The notes under the pieces: model-generated
What the model was told of the DNA's origin: nothing
Databases searched by the model: none
Seen by the model: only the letters and a program-made list of their open reading frames with translations
Program-made: the position numbers and the translations under genes
Part shown: piece after piece, positions 9,011 through 18,335 of the stretch
How positions within the stretch are numbered: the first letter of the stretch is position 1
How the letters are laid out: each line of letters begins with the position of its first letter
Assembly: GCF_014145225.1 (NCBI RefSeq)
Contig: NZ_JABVCQ010000002.1
Location: 1 to 64,000, forward strand
Direction: 5' to 3'
Source: Thiospirillum jenense
Lineage (GTDB): Bacteria; Pseudomonadota; Gammaproteobacteria; Chromatiales; Chromatiaceae
DNA: 64,000 nt

Positions 9011-9976
9011 ATGGAAAACTATCACGCATTTTATAAAAATTTGGGCTATGAGTTAATGAACGAAATAACACAAGCCTTTGGTTTTACTGATCAGCAGATC
9101 GAACGCGGTGGATATTATGAGAACAGAGAAAAAGTTTATCTAACTATCAAGATAGAAGAAAATTACAGCATTAAGTTTTTGGAGTGGCGCGATACACCCG
9201 AAGTTCCACGTCGTTTTTACATCATATTTTTCAACGAAAATGAACCGCGTCCTTATGTGTTTCAACTTGATCTATCGCTGCTTGTGACAAACGATGTTTC
9301 TAGTTTTTTATGGTATTTAAATCGGCCTACAAAAGCTGAAAATATAGAAGTTTTCAAATGGTTGCATCTGTCGCCAGTAGATAGAGAAACAGCTAATTAT
9401 AAAAATTACTGTGAATTAAGACAACAATTAAATTTTGTTCATCAAGACGAGAAATTAATCAGCAAAGTGCTTGTTGAAAATAAAAAATGGGACTGTTTGT
9501 GTGACAGTTTTATAGAACTTACAAAAGCAATGCTTGAAAAACATGGAATGGTCAATAAAAATGAATTAGTAATAAATCACAGTCAAGTTGGTAAAGAAAG
9601 GCGAGACCAAGCCGATTTTCGATTACGCCTGCTACGTTTGTATGATTGCCAATGCGTCATTACCGGAGAAACAACGCCCGAGGTGATAGAAGCAGTGCGT
9701 ATTAGTAAAGCAGGTGGCTTTGAACTAGAAAACGGGATTTTACTAAGGTCAGACTTACGACGCCTGTTTGATGCAAATTTAATTGCAATCAATCCTGACA
9801 CGAAAAAAATAGCGGTCTCTCCTCAACTTCGTAGTAGAACAGAATACAAGGATTTGAAAGGTAAACATATTATAGAACGGCAGGATAATGACAATGAACT
9901 CGATTCTGATTATTTACAGGAAAGATGGGATGCCGCCGGTGTTACCGGTGCGGAAAATTGGTTAACTTCATCATAA
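9011..9976 (+). CDS. HNH_2-like protein with both motif histidines replaced
   Basis: This 321-residue protein has an unrecognised N-terminal two-thirds and a C-terminal domain matching the HNH_2 endonuclease layout: CVITG, then EAVRI, ENGILLR, SDLRRLFD, NLIAINPD. In the family the pattern is EAxHI ... NG ... DxHxLFD. Here Arg stands in for both His (about residues 230 and 250), while the Asn (about 241) is kept, so DNA cleavage may be lost. ATG 9011 has a GAAGGGG site; a GTG at 8978 is possible. The gene is markedly more AT-rich than its flanks, lies opposite to the lpoA-yraN-dolP genes it interrupts, and has its own promoter. A horizontally acquired defence or restriction-type gene is the likeliest origin. 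That role is inference. Confidence 0.7.
   Translation: MENYHAFYKNLGYELMNEITQAFGFTDQQIERGGYYENREKVYLTIKIEENYSIKFLEWRDTPEVPRRFYIIFFNENEPRPYVFQLDLSLLVTNDVSSFLWYLNRPTKAENIEVFKWLHLSPVDRETANYKNYCELRQQLNFVHQDEKLISKVLVENKKWDCLCDSFIELTKAMLEKHGMVNKNELVINHSQVGKERRDQADFRLRLLRLYDCQCVITGETTPEVIEAVRISKAGGFELENGILLRSDLRRLFDANLIAINPDTKKIAVSPQLRSRTEYKDLKGKHIIERQDNDNELDSDYLQERWDAAGVTGAENWLTSS
9872..9894 (+). repeat. 23-bp direct repeat, right copy
   Basis: This is the second perfect copy of the sequence at 8801-8823, here inside the 3' part of the HNH-like coding region where it encodes IERQDND. Another 82 bp of coding sequence follow it. Confidence 0.95.
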
Positions 9977-10089
9977 ATGATCCGCCCCTGTTTAAATACA
10001 CCGAAATAAAAGGTGACACGCTGCTTACTGCTGAGATGTGAACAAAACATTCGTTTTATACCGCCGTAAGCAGCACCCATTATTGAGTT

Positions 10090-11685
10090 TTAATTACCAC
10101 GCCCCACCTGCTGCACCCGCCGCACCCCAGTCGCTGTGAATTGCGCCAACGCTAATTGCCGCACCATCACACCCTGCGGATCCACGCTTAATTCACCCGT
10201 CGCGCCGCTAAATACCAACCCCGGATCCTGCCGCAACGCCGCCGCATACGGCGCAACTCGATACGCATCTATGCCCATCGCGTATAGCCGCGCCAATGGC
10301 CCCGTCACACCCGGCAACGTCGCCTGCAATTGCTCACGGGTTAATGGATCAGCCGCGTTCTGCTCTAATAACCAGGGAATATCCACGAAATACAACCCAA
10401 TTAAACCTGATTCGCGCACCACATTATTCAATCCATCATGCACATGTGAAGTGGTAATGACCGGCAATTGCGTTCGATTCGCCTGTTCTAATAGCGGCCA
10501 TAATTCATCAATGACCGTATTCGTCGCCACCACAAAAATCACATCCGCTTTTGATCCCGCTAATAAACTCCCAATTGCCGCGCCATAACCACCCGAGGTC
10601 GCGCCATACACCTGCTCGCGCACCACCGTCCCGCCCAATGCACGAAATGCACTGCGAAATGCACTCGCCAAGCGCGTTCCCCATTGCCCCTGCGGCGCTA
10701 ATAATAATGCACTGCGCAATCCCGACGCCCACGCATATTGCGCCGCGTTAATTGCCTCATCTTCGGGGGATAATGCAAACAACGTCAATTGATCCGGCAG
10801 GTTTAATTGCCGCCCGCTATTCGGTGAATCATCCGAAATACGATTAAGTGCTAAGGTCGGTACCGGCAATTCCCGCCGACTCACTAATTCATCCACCGCC
10901 GTTTTTTCTAATGGACCAATAACGACATCACTGCCCGCCGTCACGGCCGCATCATACACCGCTGGCGTTTGAGCGGATGGCACATGTAAATACGGCCGCG
11001 CTCCAGAATGATTCGCATCATAAGCCGCCATCAATCCCGTGCGAATTGCATGACTGGCATCCGCAAACCGCCCGCCTTTCGGTAATAAGACCGCCACGCG
11101 ACTATTCGCCGGATAATGACCAGCGCGAGCGCCGTAATACACTTCGGCCAATTCAGGCAATGCCGGATGATGATTATGCGCCGCCCGCCAACTTTGATAA
11201 CTCACCTCGGCAATACTATGATTGGTAGTACTGCGAAATAACCGCGCAATATCAATCCAATCACGCAACTGTTCATTACCAGCCGTCCGCGCCGCATGAT
11301 TTAATGCCGTCGAATTTAATGTATTTAATGTCGTCAAAATTGCCAATTGATTATCCCGCCGGGCGGTGGATAATGGCGGATATAACCCATCGCGGCGATC
11401 CAATTGTGCAACAGCTTGCACCGGCTGCCCAACAAAGCGATACGCCGCCGCTAATAACCCCCAATAGCGCAGCGTCAATTCGGGGGATAAACCACGCGGC
11501 GATGAGTGCGTTAAAATGCTAATCACTTCATTTGCCCGCCCGTTATTAAACGCCAATTCAGCCGTACGCAGCGCATTCGGTGCATCGCGGTGCGGCGATG
11601 TACTACAGCCGGCGATAATTAAACATAACACGCACACAAACCCAGTGAGATGAGCATAAAATCGAATAGATGTTAATTGCATCAT
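10090..11685 (-). CDS. lpoA: Penicillin-binding protein activator LpoA (LppC family)
   Basis: This 531-residue outer-membrane lipoprotein belongs to the LpoA family, which in E. coli activates the peptidoglycan synthase PBP1A from the periplasmic side. The signal peptide ends in the lipobox LIIAGC near residue 27. A helical TPR-like N-terminal part follows, then a periplasmic-binding-protein-like domain from about residue 195 (SRVAVLLPKGGRFADAS), with typical strands such as VDIPWLLEQN near the end. At 531 residues it is closer to the shorter family members than to the E. coli protein. In the usual order lpoA is followed by yraN; here the HNH-like gene separates them. The expected rsmI is not adjacent. 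Confidence 0.88.
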   Translation of the reverse strand: MMQLTSIRFYAHLTGFVCVLCLIIAGCSTSPHRDAPNALRTAELAFNNGRANEVISILTHSSPRGLSPELTLRYWGLLAAAYRFVGQPVQAVAQLDRRDGLYPPLSTARRDNQLAILTTLNTLNSTALNHAARTAGNEQLRDWIDIARLFRSTTNHSIAEVSYQSWRAAHNHHPALPELAEVYYGARAGHYPANSRVAVLLPKGGRFADASHAIRTGLMAAYDANHSGARPYLHVPSAQTPAVYDAAVTAGSDVVIGPLEKTAVDELVSRRELPVPTLALNRISDDSPNSGRQLNLPDQLTLFALSPEDEAINAAQYAWASGLRSALLLAPQGQWGTRLASAFRSAFRALGGTVVREQVYGATSGGYGAAIGSLLAGSKADVIFVVATNTVIDELWPLLEQANRTQLPVITTSHVHDGLNNVVRESGLIGLYFVDIPWLLEQNAADPLTREQLQATLPGVTGPLARLYAMGIDAYRVAPYAAALRQDPGLVFSGATGELSVDPQGVMVRQLALAQFTATGVRRVQQVGRGN

Positions 11686-11775
11686 AAAAGCCCGCTAATG
11701 ATTAACACAGTGATTGATAGCAACTGTGACAAGTGAATAATAAAGCTGACCAGCGCCCGTTCGTCCAGTTTATGG

Positions 11776-12042
11776 TTAATAGTGATTCAATAATGCTTGC
11801 ACCGTCGCCGCATCCTCGCGCAGCAAACAATTTGCAATCCATTTATACTGTCGCCCTAATACGCGCTGATCTTTTAACCGCGCTGTTTCATCCAGCGCCG
11901 CCCGAGTTGCATCACTCAGCGCCCACTGCGCTAATTCAGTTTGCGGCAAATGACACAAGCGTTTTGCCAGCATTTGTAACGCTTTATGGTCACGTTTTAA
12001 TTGACTTTTACTCGGCGGTTGCGGTGATTCTAATTCTATCAT
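11776..12042 (-). CDS. DarP/YjgA-like protein, half length
   Basis: This 88-residue protein matches the N-terminal half of the DarP/YjgA (DUF615) ribosome-associated proteins involved in 50S maturation: PSKSQLKRDHKALQMLAKRL followed by LKDQRVLGRQYKWIANCLLR. The E. coli protein is about twice as long. The frame ends at TAA 11776-11778, and a second stop follows two codons later. A short stretch in another frame (HKLDERALVSF) faintly recalls the family's HKLENLRDRLI, so C-terminal decay by frameshift is possible. It may be a functional short form or a pseudogene. It is divergent from the solute-binding protein gene. Confidence 0.6.
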   Translation of the reverse strand: MIELESPQPPSKSQLKRDHKALQMLAKRLCHLPQTELAQWALSDATRAALDETARLKDQRVLGRQYKWIANCLLREDAATVQALLNHY

Positions 12043-12088
12043 TGTTGTTACTCATCAGTGACAATAAAACAAACAAAGGGGATTAGTG

Positions 12089-13402
12089 ATGATTATCAGT
12101 ACAGATCGGTTATTGGCGCGCACAGTCATCGTTGCCATATTAATAATCAGCGTGATTGGGTGTGATCGCACCGATGATAGCAAAGACAAGCTGTCAGTGA
12201 AAACCAGCATCATCTTTTTGCATTATTTTACGGATTCCTTGAGCGGTGGTATTAATGACATGGCGGCTGTATTTAATAGCCGCAATCAACAATATGATCT
12301 AAAACCCACCGCGATTAATCATGAATCATTTGAAACCAGCATCCGCTACACCCTCAAATCCAGCCCACCCGATTTATATTCTTATTGGGCCGGCGCCCGC
12401 ACCCAATCTATTTTAGAAGATTTAACGCCCATTGATCGCGTGTGGCAACAATACCAACTCGATCAGTGTTTTTCGCCCGTGATTATTAAAGCAGCTTGCG
12501 AATATGATGGCCACAAATATTTTGTTCCCTTGACCCAGCATTATATTGGTTTTTTCTATAACAAAAAGATTTTTGATACACACAATATCACACCGCCGAC
12601 TACTTGGGATGAATTCCTAGTCGTATGTGAGCAATTGAAAAACCAGCAAATCATCCCCATTGCATTAGGTATACGCGAAAAATGGCCAGCGCAATTTTGG
12701 TTTGATTTATTGCTCATGCGTACCGCACCCTATTCATTTCGTAGCCAATTGATGCAAGGGCAAGTGGGTTATGATAATCCCGTTGTTACTGCTGTATTTG
12801 AGACCTGGGCGCAATTGATTGAGCGTGGTTATTTTAATGCCGAACCAAATGATCTCTCTTGGGATACTGGCGCGAATGAATTGGTGTATACCGGCAAAGC
12901 CGCCATGACATTGGTTGGCAGTTGGGTGATTGGGCAATGGACAGATGCGCAACATCAATGGGTTGCCGGGCGTGATTTTGACTTTTTTTCATTTCCTATC
13001 ATTGATCCAATCATTCCATTAGTGTCCACCGGTCCAATTGACGGATTAGTAGTACCAGGTCGCGCTGTGAATAAAAACGGCGCTGAAGAAGTGATGGTGT
13101 TTTTGACCGAAGCCGCCCCACAGTTGGCAATGAGTCGTGGCGCTGGTGCATTAGCGCCGAGTTTAAAAGTGTCAGCGCAGGAGTATGACACGGTGCGCCA
13201 ACGAATGATGCAAGAAATCATGCATAGTGCGCATTTTGCATTCCCGTATGATTTATCTACCCCACCCCCCATTGCCGATTTAGGGATTAATGCGATGACT
13301 GAATTCCTCGAATTTCCTGCCGAACGTCAGCAAATACAACAGCGATTAGCAGATGATGTGGCGCATTGGTTTACCATAAATCCGTTACACCAATCTCAAT
13401 AA
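12089..13402 (+). CDS. Extracellular solute-binding lipoprotein, family 1 type
   Basis: This 437-residue protein is a periplasmic binding protein of the sugar/oligosaccharide ABC transporter class. A signal peptide with lipobox SVIGC (Cys near residue 25) anchors it to a membrane. Family features include GGINDMAAVFNS near the N terminus, VPLTQHYIGFFYNKKIF, PPTTWDEFL and a Trp-rich ligand region (GSWVIGQW). No permease or ATPase is nearby. Instead it is followed after five bases by a membrane-bound diguanylate cyclase, so it probably delivers a ligand signal rather than feeding a transporter. ATG 12089 was chosen over an overlapping GTG three bases earlier; AAAGGGG lies upstream. The ligand is unknown. 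Confidence 0.8.
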   Translation: MIISTDRLLARTVIVAILIISVIGCDRTDDSKDKLSVKTSIIFLHYFTDSLSGGINDMAAVFNSRNQQYDLKPTAINHESFETSIRYTLKSSPPDLYSYWAGARTQSILEDLTPIDRVWQQYQLDQCFSPVIIKAACEYDGHKYFVPLTQHYIGFFYNKKIFDTHNITPPTTWDEFLVVCEQLKNQQIIPIALGIREKWPAQFWFDLLLMRTAPYSFRSQLMQGQVGYDNPVVTAVFETWAQLIERGYFNAEPNDLSWDTGANELVYTGKAAMTLVGSWVIGQWTDAQHQWVAGRDFDFFSFPIIDPIIPLVSTGPIDGLVVPGRAVNKNGAEEVMVFLTEAAPQLAMSRGAGALAPSLKVSAQEYDTVRQRMMQEIMHSAHFAFPYDLSTPPPIADLGINAMTEFLEFPAERQQIQQRLADDVAHWFTINPLHQSQ

Positions 13403-13407
13403 TTGTA

Positions 13408-15084
13408 ATGATTGCCAACTATCTTGCACGTCTAACATTTCGCCAAAAACTCCAATTGAGTTTTGCGGTGATGATGATACTAATTTCAATCAACGCAGTG
13501 GCGGCAAATCTTATTATGTTGTCGGTCAATCGGCAAATGGAGTATTGCAGCCGTATTGAGCGTGTGATTCGCATTGTTAATCAAGTCAATATCGCAGCGA
13601 ATCATTTTTCCCGCACACATTCACGCGAACATGCTAATCAAGTATATGCGTTACTAGAAACAATTCATGCGTGGTTAAAAGATCGTGGCCGCGTTGAATT
13701 TGAATTGAGCCGCACGGGTATCAATAGTCAACTTGACCGATTTCGTGTTAAATTTCAAAAATTTGTGATTGAACGCGATCAAATGGCGGCATTAGAAAAT
13801 AGCACCATCACATTAGGGCGTAATCTGGTTAGCACCCTGTCAACCATGCGCACATATCAGACGGGATTATTTAATAGCAACGAATTAACCAATATCATTA
13901 GTCAGGTGTTAAACATTCAGTGGCAAGGACAAGAAGTGGCATTAACCAATACCTTACCGGCGGCAACCCGATTGCGCACTATTGCTGAACAATTAATGAC
14001 CGATGCTGAACGCGCCCATGCCATACCGCGCCCAGACAATAGTGAACAACGTGCTTTTTTCCGAATTATGCGGGATGCGCGTGATTATGTGTCCATGTTT
14101 GAACGTTTTATTCAACAGTCTATTCAAACTGTACAAACAGAAAAAGAATTATTGATGTTGAGCGATGAAGTGTATCAAATGAGTGTGGCGCTCGAAAACC
14201 AAAGTCGCCAACATATTCGGCAGCGTATTTTCAATGCAAATCTAATGATGATTTTGATGTTTGGGATGTCACTGGTCGCCGCACAGAAAATTAAAAACTT
14301 TTTATTTGTGCAAATCACCACGCCGATTAGCCGATTAGTTGGCGTGACCAAACACATTGCCACTGGGGCGCGTAGTGTTCGGGCAACAATCGATGTTAAA
14401 GATGAAATTGGTGAATTGGCACAGTCTATTAATACAATGACGGACAGTTTGCAGCATTCAGAAAATGCGTTATTGCAAGCCAATCAAACATTAGAGCAAC
14501 GTATTCGGGAGCGCACGGAAGAACTGATGGAATCCAATCGGCAATTAGCGGCACTCACACGCATTGATGGCTTAACGGGTATTGCCAATCGGCGACATTT
14601 TGATGAAGTGTTGCATCGTGAACATACGCGCCATATTCGCTCAGGGGCGCCGTTATCGTTGATTTTATTAGATGTGGATTTTTTCAAATTCTATAATGAT
14701 AACTACGGTCATGCGCAGGGCGATGAATGCTTACGTCAAATCGCGCAATTATTAAGTCAAAGCGTTACGCGCACCTCAGATTTTGTGGCGCGCTATGGTG
14801 GTGAAGAATTCGTTTGTATTTTACCTAATACGCCATTAGCCGGCGCGGAGATGATTGCTGAAACCATTCGCCATACCATTGTGACGGCTGCCATTCCACA
14901 TCAATTCTCTCACGTTGCACCATGCGTCACGGCTAGTTTAGGCGTGATTTCAGCGTATTGTAATTCAAATGTATCGGCAATGTTGTTATTAAATGCAGTG
15001 GATCGTCAATTGTATCGTGCTAAAGAAAATGGGCGCAATTGCATGGCGAGTGAGACAATAGAACAGCTATCAAAAACTCCATGA
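13408..15084 (+). CDS. Membrane diguanylate cyclase with HAMP and GGEEF domain
   Basis: This 558-residue sensor makes cyclic di-GMP. The order is a transmembrane helix (about residues 14-38), a helical periplasmic domain (to about 275), a second transmembrane helix (NANLMMILMFGMSLVAAQ), a HAMP domain (TPISRLVGVTKHIATGAR onwards), a coiled coil and a GGDEF domain. The active-site loop is RYGGEEF (Gly at about 464-465). An inhibitory-site RTSD precedes it by five residues, so activity with product feedback is expected. The start ATG 13408 lies just after the stop of the solute-binding protein gene, suggesting coupled translation. The likely job is to convert occupancy of the neighbouring binding protein into c-di-GMP; the pairing is inference from position. 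Confidence 0.88.
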   Translation: MIANYLARLTFRQKLQLSFAVMMILISINAVAANLIMLSVNRQMEYCSRIERVIRIVNQVNIAANHFSRTHSREHANQVYALLETIHAWLKDRGRVEFELSRTGINSQLDRFRVKFQKFVIERDQMAALENSTITLGRNLVSTLSTMRTYQTGLFNSNELTNIISQVLNIQWQGQEVALTNTLPAATRLRTIAEQLMTDAERAHAIPRPDNSEQRAFFRIMRDARDYVSMFERFIQQSIQTVQTEKELLMLSDEVYQMSVALENQSRQHIRQRIFNANLMMILMFGMSLVAAQKIKNFLFVQITTPISRLVGVTKHIATGARSVRATIDVKDEIGELAQSINTMTDSLQHSENALLQANQTLEQRIRERTEELMESNRQLAALTRIDGLTGIANRRHFDEVLHREHTRHIRSGAPLSLILLDVDFFKFYNDNYGHAQGDECLRQIAQLLSQSVTRTSDFVARYGGEEFVCILPNTPLAGAEMIAETIRHTIVTAAIPHQFSHVAPCVTASLGVISAYCNSNVSAMLLLNAVDRQLYRAKENGRNCMASETIEQLSKTP

Positions 15085-15094
15085 GTTTAATCGT

Positions 15095-16666
15095 TTATAT
15101 ACGGTATTGATTAACCATTTTATTTAATCGTTGTGCTAAATCATCAAGATGATCACACGCCGCCACCACCCGATCAGCACTCATTAACGTTTGTTCAGCT
15201 AAATCACGAATACTCACCACATTGCGATTCATTTCTTCACCAACAGCGGATTGTTGTTCAGCGGCGGTTGCAATCTGTGTATTCATGTCGTTAATTAACA
15301 TGACGGCATTCACAATGGCGCTGAGTGCATCACCCGTTTGACGCACCGCATTCACACTATTTATCACTTGTTGCCGCCCACGTCCCATAATGGTCACGGC
15401 ACTCTGCACACCATTTTGCAAGCAGTGAATCATGTCTTGAATTGTTTGCGTTGATTCTTGAGTGCGCTTGGCTAATGCACGCACTTCATCTGCTACTACC
15501 GCAAACCCGCGCCCTTGTTCACCCGCCCGCGCTGCTTCAATTGCCGCATTTAATGCTAATAAATTGGTTTGATCGGCAATTTCGTGAATGACGCCCACAA
15601 TACTGCCAATGTGATTCGCATTTTCACCTAAATTTTCAATTGCGGCTGTCGCTTCAGTTACAATCATTGCTAATTGGTCAATCACACTCATTGTATGATG
15701 CGCTAATTGGTGGCCTGCATGGGCTTCAATACTGGCTTGATGCGCGGCATCGGCGGCAGCAACCGTATTACGCGCCACATCGGTGACCGTTATTGACACT
15801 TCATTCATTGCCATTGCCACCATATCGGTTTCGTGATGCTGCTGCCCCATCAATTGATGTGTGGCAGTCGTCGCTTCGGTCATTTCACGCGTCGCATTGG
15901 TTAATAATGACATGGATTCTTGTAAATGACCAATCACCGTTGCCAGTCGCGCTTGCAGCATTTTAATTGCTTGTAAAATCGCACCAACTTCATTCGTTTG
16001 GTTAATACTAATGGCATAGGTTAAATCACCACCGGCGATCTTTTTGGCGGCAATCATAATTGTTTGTACAGGTTGCAATAGAGTATTTGCCAGCCAATAG
16101 GCAATGGTCAAACCGAATGCCAGCGTGGCAACACCAATCCAAATATTGTTCAACCAGCCGGCCGCCACCGCGCCAATCCCAGTCAACATAAAACTCATCA
16201 TTAACTGTGTTTGATAGCCAATATCCGGCCACCAGGATTGCGGTAATTCCGTTAATTGCCGCGCCCGTACTTTGGCATAGAGCGCATCGGCTTCTTGGAT
16301 TTGCAGGCGGGTTGGTTTAACTCGCACCGATTGATAACCAGTGAGTGTATCGCCATCATAAACTGGAGTGACATAGGCATCTACCCAATAATGATCGCCA
16401 TTCTGACAGCGGTTTTTAACAATCCCCCGCCATGATTTACCGCTTTTAACCGTGTCCCACAGTTGTTTAAATGCAGCAGCAGGCATATCAGGATGACGCA
16501 CGATATTATGACTAGCGCCCAACAACGTCGTTTCATCAAAGCCACTGACAGCGACAAAAGCGCGATTGCAATAAGTAATGATCCCTTTGGTATCAGTCAC
16601 GGAGACAAGAATATGTGATGCGGGGTAATCATTTTCTTTGCCGGTAACTGGCAGGTTTATTTTCAT
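15095..16666 (-). CDS. Aer-like methyl-accepting chemotaxis protein with PAS domain
   Basis: This 523-residue chemoreceptor has a cytoplasmic N-terminal PAS domain ([19 protein letters not shown] ... [21 protein letters not shown] ... [11 protein letters not shown]) of the Aer type, which senses redox or oxygen through a flavin. Two transmembrane segments follow around residues 155-195, then HAMP and the signalling domain with the conserved hairpin tip [20 protein letters not shown] and [17 protein letters not shown]. It should control motility in response to respiration. It is convergent with the diguanylate cyclase gene, their stops only 10 bp apart. No che genes are in the window. Confidence 0.9.
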   Translation of the reverse strand: MKINLPVTGKENDYPASHILVSVTDTKGIITYCNRAFVAVSGFDETTLLGASHNIVRHPDMPAAAFKQLWDTVKSGKSWRGIVKNRCQNGDHYWVDAYVTPVYDGDTLTGYQSVRVKPTRLQIQEADALYAKVRARQLTELPQSWWPDIGYQTQLMMSFMLTGIGAVAAGWLNNIWIGVATLAFGLTIAYWLANTLLQPVQTIMIAAKKIAGGDLTYAISINQTNEVGAILQAIKMLQARLATVIGHLQESMSLLTNATREMTEATTATHQLMGQQHHETDMVAMAMNEVSITVTDVARNTVAAADAAHQASIEAHAGHQLAHHTMSVIDQLAMIVTEATAAIENLGENANHIGSIVGVIHEIADQTNLLALNAAIEAARAGEQGRGFAVVADEVRALAKRTQESTQTIQDMIHCLQNGVQSAVTIMGRGRQQVINSVNAVRQTGDALSAIVNAVMLINDMNTQIATAAEQQSAVGEEMNRNVVSIRDLAEQTLMSADRVVAACDHLDDLAQRLNKMVNQYRI

Positions 16667-16732
16667 AATGATTGGTCATGTTTAATAAAATCAGGGATGT
16701 TATAGTTGAGTAATAGGCAACGGAAGCGCAGG

Positions 16733-16957
16733 TTAATTCATTTCACGGCAGGCAAGACAGTAACAGTGAAATTGATATAATGCTTGTAATTGCGCAACCG
16801 ACAGTGCGTTTAACCAAGCAGTGCGTTCAGTTATACTGCATTGACGAACCGTATGTAGTGGACAATCATCTGGATTATTTTGATTGAATGGACAAGCAAA
16901 AATTAATCCCAATGATCGGGTGCGGAGTTGTTCAAGTTGGTTATCTTGTGCAAACAT
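16733..16957 (-). CDS. Small cysteine-rich protein, unknown function
   Basis: This 74-residue protein begins MFAQDNQLEQLRTRSLGLIF. It has five cysteines (CPFNQNNPDDCPLH, RQCSITER and CYCLACREM) arranged as might bind a metal. There is no signal peptide. The frame stays open upstream to 17032, but ATG 16957 gives the more natural N terminus. No family was recognised with confidence. The Cys spacing and the absence of overlap with another good frame make it likely real. Confidence 0.5.
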   Translation of the reverse strand: MFAQDNQLEQLRTRSLGLIFACPFNQNNPDDCPLHTVRQCSITERTAWLNALSVAQLQALYQFHCYCLACREMN

Positions 16958-17032
16958 CGGTGGCTGAAACTGTATTATTAAACATGGCGTTGATTTTATT
17001 TTAACACAGATGCAACCAATTCCGCATTGCAC

Positions 17033-17384
17033 AATAAATAAACCGGCCCTCCAGTTTAACTTATTTCCCTTTTAACGGCGGGTGGCGCTTGTTATTTCGA
17101 GCGGCGCGAGAATCTTTGATTAGTTTAGCTAAGAATTCTTAATTGCTGCGCCCCTGTAAAATGACGTTTTTTGCCAATAGAATAGGCTGGACAGTTATAA
17201 AAAATCAACCAACCGCGCCGCGTTTTCTTAATGATCTATAATTATCAAGTGATGATTGATAACACACTGTCATTGGCTATTGATTACCTCACTCCCACAG
17301 CGTATCATCACCCAAGCAGCAACCAGTGCGCGTTGCCACCGTTATTTTTTCGTTATTCACCGCACCTGCGGAGAGCCATTTGAT
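17033..17384 (+). promoter_or_regulatory. Intergenic region with candidate dapA promoter
   Basis: No gene was found between the small Cys-rich gene and dapA. A possible promoter is TTGCCA at 17171-17176 with TTATAA at 17195-17200 (18-bp spacer). An open frame running into dapA from 17256 is an upstream extension with no family match. Confidence 0.35.
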
Positions 17385-18275
17385 ATGAATCCGACCCGTA
17401 TTCGTGGCAGTATTGTCGCGCTCGTGACCCCCATGACGCCCACTGGTGAATTGGATTGGCCGCAATTGCAGCAATTAGTGGAATTTCACATTGCGCAAGG
17501 CACCGCCGCCATTGTCTCCGTCGGCACCACCGGCGAATCCGCCACACTGGATGAGGACGAACATTGCCGTGTGATTGCCAAAACCGTCGAATACGTCGCC
17601 GGCCGCATTCCCGTCATCGCCGGCACGGGCGCTAATTCAACGACCGAAGCCATCCGTTTAACCACTTGCGCCCAACACGCGGGGGCAGACGCCGCGCTAC
17701 TGGTCACACCCTATTACAACAAACCCACCCAGCAAGGTTTATACCTACATCACCGCGCCATCGCCGAAGCGGTTGATATTCCACAGATTTTATACAACGT
17801 CCCCGGGCGCACCGCCTGTGATCTGCTACCCGAGACCACCGCTCGGCTGGCAGAATTGCCCAACATCATTGGCATCAAAGACGCCACCGGCAACCTCGAC
17901 CGCGCTCGTGAATTGCGCGCCCAGTGCGGCGCGGATTTTTTGCTCTACAGTGGTGACGACGCCACCGCCTGCGCCTTCATGCTCGGCGGCGGCGATGGCG
18001 TGATTTCCGTCACCAGCAACGTCGCCCCCGCCGCCATGCGGGCGCTGTGTGACGCCGCGCTGGCCGGCGATCAAATGACCGCCACCACCATCAACGCGCA
18101 ATTAGATCAATTGCACCAGGCGCTCTTCGTGCAATCCAATCCCATTCCCGTTAAATGGGCGGTTGCGCAATTGGGTTTATGCCAAGCCGGTATTCGCCTA
18201 CCACTCACCTGGTTGACCGAAGATTGCCATGCCAGAGTCCGCGCTGCGTTAATTCACGCCGGCGTCTGTGAATGA
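17385..18275 (+). CDS. dapA: 4-hydroxy-tetrahydrodipicolinate synthase
   Basis: This 296-residue enzyme condenses pyruvate with aspartate semialdehyde, the first step specific to lysine and diaminopimelate synthesis. Family marks are [17 protein letters not shown] at the start, [14 protein letters not shown] (pyruvate carboxylate site), YYNKPTQQG (catalytic Tyr), and [11 protein letters not shown] with the Schiff-base Lys. It has the usual length for the family. A longer frame begins at 17256, but the ATG at 17385, preceded by GGAGAG, gives the family N terminus. It is followed by bamC after 60 bp, as in E. coli. Confidence 0.97.
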   Translation: MNPTRIRGSIVALVTPMTPTGELDWPQLQQLVEFHIAQGTAAIVSVGTTGESATLDEDEHCRVIAKTVEYVAGRIPVIAGTGANSTTEAIRLTTCAQHAGADAALLVTPYYNKPTQQGLYLHHRAIAEAVDIPQILYNVPGRTACDLLPETTARLAELPNIIGIKDATGNLDRARELRAQCGADFLLYSGDDATACAFMLGGGDGVISVTSNVAPAAMRALCDAALAGDQMTATTINAQLDQLHQALFVQSNPIPVKWAVAQLGLCQAGIRLPLTWLTEDCHARVRAALIHAGVCE

Positions 18276-18335
18276 TATGTTAATTAACTTTATCATGCGG
18301 GTTATTTCGATTAGCCGCGTTCATTTGTAATAACC

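Noticed and set aside
11733-12086. Plus-strand 117-codon frame with a hydrophobic end
   Set aside because: It lies opposite the DarP-like gene and shows no family features; its composition follows from the other strand.
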